DNA of 21,445 nucleotides from the NCBI GenBank assembly GCA_905201685.1, contig CAJKOW010000033.1, positions 1 through 21,445 on the forward strand. Direction: 5' to 3'. Both the position numbers and the translations under genes were made by a program. How positions within the stretch are numbered: the first letter of the stretch is position 1; every line of letters starts with the position of its first letter. A model generated the notes under the pieces. It worked only from the letters and a program-made list of their open reading frames with translations. It was not told the DNA's origin and did not search any database. Of the stretch, positions 8,595-15,746 are shown piece by piece. The DNA comes from an uncultured Bacteroides sp. (GTDB lineage: Bacteria; Bacteroidota; Bacteroidia; Bacteroidales; Bacteroidaceae).

Positions 8595-10256
8595 TTAGTC
8601 AGTAACGCCATCTGTAAGTCCCATACCTTCACCCGGCTTAGGCATACTACCTTCATTGTTATTAGCTGTAGGAGGAATGCCGGGGTTAGAACTTGTTTCG
8701 GCCTGCGGGATACGCATCAGCAACCAGCCATTATCAGCAGCTACATTGAACGCAAAAGCATCAGGATAATTGGTTTCCACACCGTTCTTTACGCGAACAA
8801 CGTTCTTACCCAAGCGCATTACGTCGGCCATAGCAAAGCCTTCGCCCCATAATTCTACACGACGTTGGAACCAGACTTCATTTTGAAAATTGCTTGCCGA
8901 ACTTGCAGTACATATATAATCGGGGTTACGGTATGTTTTGACAAAGTTCTCCAAAATCTGTTTACCTGAAGGAATATCACCTGCCATAGCTGTTGCTTCC
9001 GCCTGAATCAGAATCATTTCTTCGGCACGCATCAAAGGCCAGTCGTTAGCAGCTACATTGTTACCTAATCCTCCATACATACCAAACTTCACATTCGTGT
9101 AAGGTAAGAATTTTGCCTTAGCCTGGTTCGGCAATTCCAATGTAGCGATATCGTCACCACTAGCAAGTCCCCTCCAACTTTGTCCAGTCAAGTTATCTGA
9201 ATGCAAATTGGCATCCACCCACCAGCCTTTACGAACGTCAGTAGAGGGAATCTTGTTAAACAACAGCACGTTAATGGATTTATACGTACCTACACCAGCC
9301 GAATATGAACCTTCGCAGAAGGATCCAATAACTCCCGGCCATGAAATCAAACTGTTTGAAGCATTGTAGTCTGCCTCGGTTATTTCGAGCGCCCAAATCC
9401 AACCGTTTCCGCTCTCCTGAGAGTCAACGAACGTGGGCTTGGTCAGTTCATTTCTTTCATAAGGAGTATAGCCTTCCATTGCTTTGGCTGCGTCATCAGC
9501 AGCAGCTTGCCAGTTCTCCATATAGAGGTTGGCACGGGCACGCAGACCGTAAGCCACCTGCTGATCAATTTCGCCGGCATTCTTACGCACAAAACCTTCC
9601 AAGTCAGAGATGGCTGAGTTCAGGTCGTTCATTATCAGTTCGTAAACCTCTGCTACCGTAGCACGCGGATTATTAGGATCAGCACTCATTTCTTCGGTCA
9701 CGATGGGCACACAAGGCTTTTCTTCATTTCCTTTATATTTGAATTGGAAATAAGGAGCTACATTCAGGTAATCGAAAGCACGTGTGGCTTTAGCTTGTCC
9801 ACGGTAAGCCTTCAATGTAGGATCTTCTGTATCAGCAGGGATGGATTTGATAATATCATTAGCCATTTTTATCTGGTTGTAAAACAAAGCCCAACGCATG
9901 TAAGGGTTAGCATACGTATCGCTACGGTCAGAATATTCACTACAAGTAGTAAACCAGTTATATCCGCTGTTTGGACCTACCATATCAGGGCCATTCAGAT
10001 CGTTGGACAGGCACACGGCAGGATAGCCGAAGTCATCTCCTCGTCCCTGACTGCCAAAAACAGGGAACTGTTGCAAATTATTAGCGTACATACCTGTAAC
10101 TTCAGCGGCAAGGAGTTCTGGATCAGCAGAAACTACTTCCTGCTTTTGGTCGGAAGTGAAAGTACCGCTCTGCGGGAAGGTGTCAAGGTCAACACACGAG
10201 GCCAATGATAAGCTTCCGATAGCCAGAGTGGATAATATTTTATTATATGTTTTCAT
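8595..10256 (-). CDS. SusD/RagB family surface lipoprotein (operon A)
   Basis: SusD-like proteins form the extracellular lid of the SusC channel and bind the nutrient. This 553-residue protein has a lipobox with cysteine 21 (LASC). It has the helical TPR-like core typical of the family (YRGQAKATRAFDYLNVAPYF, about 151-170) and the late conserved segment VELWGEGFAMADVMRLGKN. GRGDDF and NDLNGPDMVG near the N-terminus match the usual SusD N-terminal region. It follows susC A by 30 bases and precedes the lipoprotein by 27, so the three are one operon. Its sequence differs strongly from the SusD of operon B, which implies a different ligand. No glycoside hydrolase is linked to it in the window, so the ligand class (glycan, glycopeptide or peptide) cannot be read off. 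Confidence 0.94.
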   Translation of the reverse strand: MKTYNKILSTLAIGSLSLASCVDLDTFPQSGTFTSDQKQEVVSADPELLAAEVTGMYANNLQQFPVFGSQGRGDDFGYPAVCLSNDLNGPDMVGPNSGYNWFTTCSEYSDRSDTYANPYMRWALFYNQIKMANDIIKSIPADTEDPTLKAYRGQAKATRAFDYLNVAPYFQFKYKGNEEKPCVPIVTEEMSADPNNPRATVAEVYELIMNDLNSAISDLEGFVRKNAGEIDQQVAYGLRARANLYMENWQAAADDAAKAMEGYTPYERNELTKPTFVDSQESGNGWIWALEITEADYNASNSLISWPGVIGSFCEGSYSAGVGTYKSINVLLFNKIPSTDVRKGWWVDANLHSDNLTGQSWRGLASGDDIATLELPNQAKAKFLPYTNVKFGMYGGLGNNVAANDWPLMRAEEMILIQAEATAMAGDIPSGKQILENFVKTYRNPDYICTASSASNFQNEVWFQRRVELWGEGFAMADVMRLGKNVVRVKNGVETNYPDAFAFNVAADNGWLLMRIPQAETSSNPGIPPTANNNEGSMPKPGEGMGLTDGVTD

Positions 10257-10286
10257 ATTTAATTTTTCTATTTGATTAAATGATAG

Positions 10287-13200
10287 TTAGAATTTCAAAG
10301 TAATACCTCCGGTAATGGTTCTCAGTGCAGTGTAAGTAAAATTACCGCTTCCTGTCGAACTTCCCAGACCGAGGAATTGACGCGGGTCAAATCCTTTACG
10401 GCAAGAGAATACTGCCAGATTATCGCCTTGCACGTACAAACGTAAGCTAGATACTCCTAATGCTTGCGTCCAGCGTTTGGGCAATGTATATCCTAATGTC
10501 ACATTGTTCAAACTCAGATAGTCAGAGCTTACAAGGAAACGTGAAGACATACGCTGACTAGAAACGTCGGATACGTTCATACGAGGTATATCACTGTTCG
10601 GGTTTTCAGGAGTCCATGCCTTTAGTACGTCTTTGTGGAAGTTCTGTCCCATCAGGTCACCAGTCTGCATCAATGCTTCGTAAGTACCGTCGTATACTTT
10701 ACCACCAAGCTGATAAGAGAGTTGTACTCCCAAATCAAAACCATAAGCGCTCAACTGAGTGCCGAAACCACCGTATACTTTAGCCAATGTGCTACCCAGG
10801 TCAGACTGCTGTGCTTTTTCGTAGTCAGTAGTAATGGTGTAATCACCGTTATCCGGATCAACATAATATTGTGGCAGACCGTTTTCTTTGTTTACACCTG
10901 CGTAAACCGGCAGATAAGCATTGTACAAAGAACCGCCCACAGCATAAATGGCATTGCTGTATTTGATGCCCGTTTCACGTACGCTTTCATCCAATTCAGT
11001 TATTTTATTGGTGTAATGTGTCAAGTTAAAATTAGCTGTCCATTCCAAATTACGGTTTTTATAAATCACACCGTTAACATCAAGTTCGATACCCTGGTTT
11101 ACAATAGAACCCACGTTCTTAGGAATGCTTGAATAACCAAATGAAATAGGCACAGGTTGGTTGTAAAGCAAGTCACTGGTTTTACGGTTGAAATATTCTA
11201 CTGTACCGTTGAAGCGTCCATCGAAAGTTTCAAAATCGAAACCAACATTAAAGGCATGAGAGGTCTCCCACGTAATGTCTTTGTTACCCTTAAATGCAAA
11301 AGCCACTGCAAAGTCGCCATTACTGTTGGTTACAGTATATTGGTCGGCATAAGCATAATAGTAAACAGAAGAAGAACCAAGGTTATCATTACCCTGTACA
11401 CCATAGCTCGCCTTAAACTTCAACATGTCAAGCCAGTCAATACCACTCATGAAGTCTTCTTTAGTCATCAACCAGGCTAAACCGACACTACCGAAGTTAC
11501 CCCAACGATTGTCTGGATGGAAACGTGAAGAAGCATCACGACGATAAGAAGCAGAAAGGAAGTACTTGCCGTCATAGTCGTATTGCACACGAGCCAAATA
11601 ACCCATCGTAGTATATTCATGTGTATAAGAACTTACAGAAGGAGGAGTATTAATGGTATTGTTTAACTCGCCGATGTAGGGGTTATACATCATTGTATTA
11701 GAACCTCCCAAATACTGGATTTTATGACTGTATGATTCGAAACCGGCCAACACGTCAATGTTGTGCATATCGGCCAATGTCGTTTTGTAAGTAGCCATGT
11801 ACTGTTGGTTTATGTCGAAAAGACGCTGGTGCACTACTGATACATAACCACCACTGGTAGAAGCACTTCCATAGAACGGATTACCGATAGAGTTAGCACG
11901 TTGGTTCAGCACGTTGGCACCCAAAGTAGCAGTGATGCTCAAACCCTCAAGTGGAGTAATAGTGGCATACCATTTGCTAGAAAGCTGGTCACTATACGTG
12001 TTCTGGTCGTCCAAAGCCATTGTTCCGGCAGGGTTACCCATGAGTGTAGGACGGCTGAAGTTTGTTGAACCTGATCCGAAGTCATAAACTGTCAAACCTC
12101 GATTATCTTTCATAATGCTACCGTCGGCATTGCGTACGTACATCGGATAAATGGGGGCTATAAGATTGGATATGTAGAACAAGTTTCCTGTTGAACCCCA
12201 ATCTGCCTGTCCCGACGGAGATTTAATATTATAATAAGTATAAGCAATATTTGTACCTACTTTCAGCCATTTATTTGCTTGATAGTCAGTTTTTGCACGT
12301 CCACTGAAACGTTCGAAACCAGAATTAGCAATGATACCATTATCGTCCAAGTAACCGGCAGATACGTAATAATTCATCTTATCAGAAGCACCCGAAACTG
12401 TTACATTGTATTCTTGTCGCAAATTGTTTTTACCGAAGATCTCATCATACCAGTCGTCCGGTGTATAATAGTAAGTACCATCAGAATAACCAAGTTTGGC
12501 ATTGGGGTTAAGTTTGAAATTTGTTCCAATCAACTTTTCACCCTCGGGAACAGTGTATACCAAATAGCCCAAACCGCCATTCTTGTCATCCAGCAATGTC
12601 TTGTCGGCAAAAGCATAAGCCTCAGCAGCTGAAGAACCTGCATAATACTTCGAATTGAACATAGCACGGTAAGCGGTTTCATAATACATGGCCGGATCGG
12701 TCATTACGTCGTAGTTTGGCACGCCACGTTTGTTAGAACCCCATTTGGCATCTACAGTAATCTGCGGAGCACCCGAAGCTCCTTTTTTAGTAGTAATCAA
12801 CACTACACCGTTAGCACCACGCGCACCATAAATAGCGTTAGCCGCAGCATCTTTCAATACGGTCATAGATTCTATATCCTGAGGATTAATGGCGGAGATT
12901 TCACCGTCGTAAGGAACGCCGTCCACTACATATAATGGGCTATTGCTGGCAGACATTGAACCAATACCACGTATGCGGATGCTTGCTGACGTACCAGGCT
13001 GTCCACTGCTTTGCGTAATTTGTACACCAGCAACCTGTCCAGCCATAGCATTTGTAACATTTGAGACAGCGCGTTCTGCTATTTTATCAGATTTAATAGT
13101 AGAAGCCGAACCGGTAAATGCAGACTTCTTAGCCGTACCATAAGCCACCACCATCACTTCATCCAGCAACTCAGTATTCGACCTTAACACGACGCGTATA

Positions 13201-13469
13201 TTGGGCTTGATTTCAACCTCCTGAGTTTCCATACCAATATACGAAATCTGCAAAGTCTTCGCGGAACTTGGTACGTTCGTTAATTCGAATTTACCATCTA
13301 TATCGGTCACAATACCAATCTGTGTACCTTTCACCAATACAGACGCTCCAATAACTGGCTGCCCGTCTTCTTCCGAAATCACGACACCCGTGACTTTCTG
13401 AGTTTGGGCAGTTACTAAGCCTATTCCTACAAAAAGACAGGCCAATAACAGCATTAATTTTCTTTTCAT
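10287..13469 (-). CDS. SusC/RagA TonB-linked outer membrane transporter, expressed copy A
   Basis: SusC-type proteins are TonB-dependent outer-membrane channels that import oligomers captured by SusD. This 1060-residue copy is complete. It has a signal peptide (about 1-21, ending LVTA), a carboxypeptidase-regulatory-like domain (about 25-97), a TonB-box-like LDEVMVVAYG (102-111), and a plug with IRIRG (164-168), VVDGVPYDG (181-189) and YGARGANGVVLITTKKG (214-230). A 22-strand-type barrel ends in the outer-membrane signature GITLKF. There is no STN domain, hence no sign of signalling to an anti-sigma factor. The promoter and the first 67 codons lie inside the proposed invertible segment. From codon 68 (SSAKTLQISYIGMETQE) the DNA is repeated, inverted, at the start of susC B. 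It is therefore the copy that would be on in the sequenced orientation. Confidence 0.95.
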   Translation of the reverse strand: MKRKLMLLLACLFVGIGLVTAQTQKVTGVVISEEDGQPVIGASVLVKGTQIGIVTDIDGKFELTNVPSSAKTLQISYIGMETQEVEIKPNIRVVLRSNTELLDEVMVVAYGTAKKSAFTGSASTIKSDKIAERAVSNVTNAMAGQVAGVQITQSSGQPGTSASIRIRGIGSMSASNSPLYVVDGVPYDGEISAINPQDIESMTVLKDAAANAIYGARGANGVVLITTKKGASGAPQITVDAKWGSNKRGVPNYDVMTDPAMYYETAYRAMFNSKYYAGSSAAEAYAFADKTLLDDKNGGLGYLVYTVPEGEKLIGTNFKLNPNAKLGYSDGTYYYTPDDWYDEIFGKNNLRQEYNVTVSGASDKMNYYVSAGYLDDNGIIANSGFERFSGRAKTDYQANKWLKVGTNIAYTYYNIKSPSGQADWGSTGNLFYISNLIAPIYPMYVRNADGSIMKDNRGLTVYDFGSGSTNFSRPTLMGNPAGTMALDDQNTYSDQLSSKWYATITPLEGLSITATLGANVLNQRANSIGNPFYGSASTSGGYVSVVHQRLFDINQQYMATYKTTLADMHNIDVLAGFESYSHKIQYLGGSNTMMYNPYIGELNNTINTPPSVSSYTHEYTTMGYLARVQYDYDGKYFLSASYRRDASSRFHPDNRWGNFGSVGLAWLMTKEDFMSGIDWLDMLKFKASYGVQGNDNLGSSSVYYYAYADQYTVTNSNGDFAVAFAFKGNKDITWETSHAFNVGFDFETFDGRFNGTVEYFNRKTSDLLYNQPVPISFGYSSIPKNVGSIVNQGIELDVNGVIYKNRNLEWTANFNLTHYTNKITELDESVRETGIKYSNAIYAVGGSLYNAYLPVYAGVNKENGLPQYYVDPDNGDYTITTDYEKAQQSDLGSTLAKVYGGFGTQLSAYGFDLGVQLSYQLGGKVYDGTYEALMQTGDLMGQNFHKDVLKAWTPENPNSDIPRMNVSDVSSQRMSSRFLVSSDYLSLNNVTLGYTLPKRWTQALGVSSLRLYVQGDNLAVFSCRKGFDPRQFLGLGSSTGSGNFTYTALRTITGGITLKF
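13131..13269 (-). repeat. Inverted repeat arm IR-A, within susC A
   Basis: Read on the minus strand these 139 bases match 15608-15746 on the plus strand at 127 positions by my hand alignment (about 91 percent). Exact blocks are 12 bp (13269-13258), 20 bp (13256-13237) and 26 bp (13169-13144). Most differences are at third codon positions. Similarity stops sharply at the inner end, and fades gradually at the outer end where the proteins diverge. Confidence 0.9.
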
Positions 13470-14155
13470 AAATTCTCTCTTAAAGTTTAACTTTACATTA
13501 ATTGTTTCTTTACTCTAACAAAATGCAAATATATTAATAAATATGAAACGGACAACTGTTTTATCAAAAAAACCTTGTAAATCTATCAATATGTTATCGA
13601 AAGCACCGTTTATATGTTTAATAACAGGTTTTTGCTGTTTAAAAAAGCTAAATGACGGGAGTGCCGCTATCACTATGATCTGATAAAATTCTCCTTTTAG
13701 CTCTTTGAACGAGGGATATTTAACATAAAATTGTTAAAGCATTCAAATCCTTCTGAACGATGGGAGCTTCATCAACAGATCGTTTCACATTGCCCCAGGT
13801 TTATTATACCGAGTGGCAGTCGTAATGACCACAGTGCATGAAGATGGTATTGATCGAAAGTCAGTGTTTTCCTTCTCTTTCTGACAGAATGAACCGATGT
13901 TTCGGCTTTTACCATTTTATCGTTCGAATACATTGTATTTATCATGACAATTTTGTTTTCTTGGTCGTACGGGCTGAGGAGATGAGATGTTCAACAGAGG
14001 ATTTGTGCATCAAGATTGGGCTATTTGTCTTCCGATTGCAAGGGCAGTGTTTGTGAACAAGGTAGATTATCAATGTTTTAACGGCAACATTCTGTTTTCA
14101 TCCGTACATTTCCCCGTCGATTTACGTCTATATGACATTAACCTAATAACAGTTT
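13470..14155. other. 686-bp spacer between susC A and the recombinase gene
   Basis: The susC promoter lies at the left end of this AT-rich spacer. The recombinase promoter must be on the right, but I could not find a clear -33/-7 pair for it. A 72-codon reading frame at 13838-14056 on the plus strand has no recognisable features and is probably chance. No tRNA, known RNA or strong hairpin was seen, so the length of the spacer is unexplained. Confidence 0.45.
13526..13555 (-). promoter_or_regulatory. Promoter of the susC switch
   Basis: On the minus strand TTG (13555-13553) is followed after 19 bases by TATATTTG (13533-13526). This fits the Bacteroides -33/-7 promoter pattern (TTTG, 19-21 bases, TAnnTTTG). 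Transcription would start about 50 bases before the susC A start codon. The element lies inside the predicted invertible segment, so it would drive whichever susC is joined to it. Confidence 0.65.
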
Positions 14156-15439
14156 ATGATGAATAAGATAACCTACAATCTGGTTTATAACCGGAAAAAA
14201 TGCCTCAACAGGCGTGGGCAGGCATTAGTTCAGGTAGAAGCTTACCTGAAGGGAAAGAAAAAGTATTTTTCAACCAAGGTTTACTTGCGCCCTGATCAAT
14301 GGGACAACACACGTCAGCTGGTCAGGAAGCACCCAAATGCAAACGAATTGAACAGAGCTATTCGTAGTTTTGTCATATCCATGGAGCAGAAAGAACTGGA
14401 GTTATGGAGGCAAGGCAGGGTTATCAGTCTCGATTTGTTGAAAGACGAGATATTGAACGAAGGGAATCAGACACTGTTCATTCCCTTCTTCAGACGTGAA
14501 GTGGAGTCCTCATCTTTGCGCGAGAGTACGAAGCACAATCATCGCTCCACACTCGTGCTGCTTCAGGATTTTCAGAAGGATGTCACGTTCGGTGAACTGA
14601 CTTTTGAGTATATCACAGCCTTCGAAGCCTTCATGCGCAATAAAGGTTATCACATAAATACTATCGCCAAACACATGAAACATCTGAAACGATATATCAA
14701 CGTGGCCATCAACAAAGGGTATCTGGAGATGAGTAAATATGCATTCCGGAAATATAAGATCCGCACCGTGGCCAGCACTCATGTCCATTTGTCGCCGGAA
14801 GAGTTGGAGCGACTGGAACGCCTTTCGTTGGACGGCAAAAACAGCAAGTATCAGACGACATTAGATGCTTTTCTTTTCTGCTGTTACGCCGGATTGCGTT
14901 ATTCCGATTTTACAAATTTGACTTCCGACAACGTCCAATGCATAGCAGAAAAAGACTGGCTGGTCTATACTTCGGTCAAAACGAATACGGAAGTGCACCT
15001 GCCCTTGTATTTGCTGTTTAACGGGAAGGCTCTGGCTATTTTGCAAAAGTACAGTGCTGATCTGGACGATTTCTTCCGTTTGGGCAACAATTCTAATGTC
15101 AACAAGACGCTGACGGTACTGATGCAGTTGGCTGGTATATCCAAACATATTTCGTTCCACTCGGCCCGTCACACCAATGCCACCTTATTAATATATAAGG
15201 GAGTCAATATTACAACCGTACAGAAGTTGCTTGGGCACAAAAGTGTCCGAACTACGCAGATCTATACCGACGTTATGGATATGACGGTCATTCAAGATTT
15301 GGAACAACACCTGCCTGCCAAACGAACAATGCGGAGAAGCACTGAATCAGTCGAAGTAGCAGATGTATCCACCTGCCTTATGGAATACATCACAGATAAG
15401 GTACAACATAAGGATTACCGATATGAAGGCTATGCGTAA
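14156..15439 (+). CDS. Tyrosine site-specific recombinase, predicted invertase of the susC switch
   Basis: Tyrosine recombinases cut and rejoin DNA at paired short sites through a covalent 3'-phosphotyrosine intermediate. This 427-residue protein has an N-terminal arm-binding domain (about 1-100), a SAM-like core-binding domain (about 105-200) and the catalytic domain (about 210-385). The full catalytic set is visible: R248 (AGLRYS), K275 (SVKTNTE), H335 and R338 (HSARHT), H361 (LLGHKS) and nucleophile Y370 (TTQIYTDV). It belongs to the Bacteroidetes integrase type used by both conjugative transposons and invertible loci. No mobilisation, phage or cargo genes accompany it. It sits between two head-to-head susC genes within their inverted repeats, so an invertase role fits best. 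ATG at 14156 is followed directly by a second ATG, and either could start translation. Confidence 0.93.
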   Translation: MMNKITYNLVYNRKKCLNRRGQALVQVEAYLKGKKKYFSTKVYLRPDQWDNTRQLVRKHPNANELNRAIRSFVISMEQKELELWRQGRVISLDLLKDEILNEGNQTLFIPFFRREVESSSLRESTKHNHRSTLVLLQDFQKDVTFGELTFEYITAFEAFMRNKGYHINTIAKHMKHLKRYINVAINKGYLEMSKYAFRKYKIRTVASTHVHLSPEELERLERLSLDGKNSKYQTTLDAFLFCCYAGLRYSDFTNLTSDNVQCIAEKDWLVYTSVKTNTEVHLPLYLLFNGKALAILQKYSADLDDFFRLGNNSNVNKTLTVLMQLAGISKHISFHSARHTNATLLIYKGVNITTVQKLLGHKSVRTTQIYTDVMDMTVIQDLEQHLPAKRTMRRSTESVEVADVSTCLMEYITDKVQHKDYRYEGYA

Positions 15440-15607
15440 ATTAACAAGTTGATAATCGGAGCTTTATGATGTTCATAGAGTAGAAAATCGGTAGAACATT
15501 GTGAACGGATGCTGCATTAGACGCCCATCAGGGCAGGAAGTCTTTAAGCTTTCCCAGTCAGTTGCTGCGTTTGTAAATATCTGGTAATAAGAGGATTGTA
15601 AAAATGT
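15440..15607. other. Non-coding inner flank of IR-B
   Basis: These bases separate the recombinase stop from the start of homology in susC B. There is no promoter match to TAnnTTTG, no ribosome-binding site and no start codon in the susC B frame. An in-frame TAA at 15588-15590 closes the frame upstream. A weak GCCC/GGGC hairpin at 15523-15534 is the only terminator-like structure after the recombinase. The sequence bears no similarity to the susC A signal-peptide region that occupies the matching place at the other arm. Confidence 0.6.
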
Positions 15608-15746
15608 AAGTTCCGCGAAAACTTTGCAGATTTCGTATATCGGTATGGAGACTCAAGAGGTTGAAATCAAACCCAATATGCGCGTCGTGTTGAAGTCGAA
15701 TACCGAATTGCTGGATGAAGTGATGGTGGTGGCGTATGGTACGGCA
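15608..15746 (+). repeat. Inverted repeat arm IR-B, start of susC B
   Basis: This is the partner of 13131-13269 in opposite orientation, with 127 of 139 positions identical by eye. Its first base of homology (15608) is one base before the first codon of susC B homology. At the inner end both arms start with AAGTTCCGCGAA, one variable base, then ACTTTGCAGATTTCGTATAT. AAGTTC and GAARACTT within it form an imperfect dyad around CGC, a candidate recombinase core. Confidence 0.9.

Larger units (their letters stand above)
13270..15607. mobile_element. Predicted invertible DNA segment (susC switch)
   Basis: This 2.3-kb segment is bounded by the two arms of a 139-bp inverted repeat. It contains the operon A promoter, the A start codon with 67 N-terminal susC codons, and a tyrosine recombinase gene. 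Inverting it would connect the same promoter and N-terminus in frame to susC B on the plus strand, and would leave susC A without promoter and start, as B is now. This is an inference from layout. Both orientations must be seen in one population to prove it. Inversion-based shuffling of SusC/RagA genes is known in Bacteroides fragilis, which makes the reading plausible. Confidence 0.8.

Noticed and set aside
13131..13269. The repeat explained only by protein conservation of the SusC plug start
   Set aside because: Protein conservation explains the TonB-box part, but not the 20 exact bases over the less constrained TLQISYI codons or the abrupt loss of similarity at one end.
13838..14056. 72-codon plus-strand frame in the switch spacer
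   Set aside because: No domain, signal peptide or clear ribosome-binding site. Chance frames of this length are common here.
14156..15439. Recombinase as the integrase of a conjugative transposon or prophage
   Set aside because: There are no mobilisation, phage, cargo or attachment-site features, and the gene lies exactly between inverted repeats in two susC genes.
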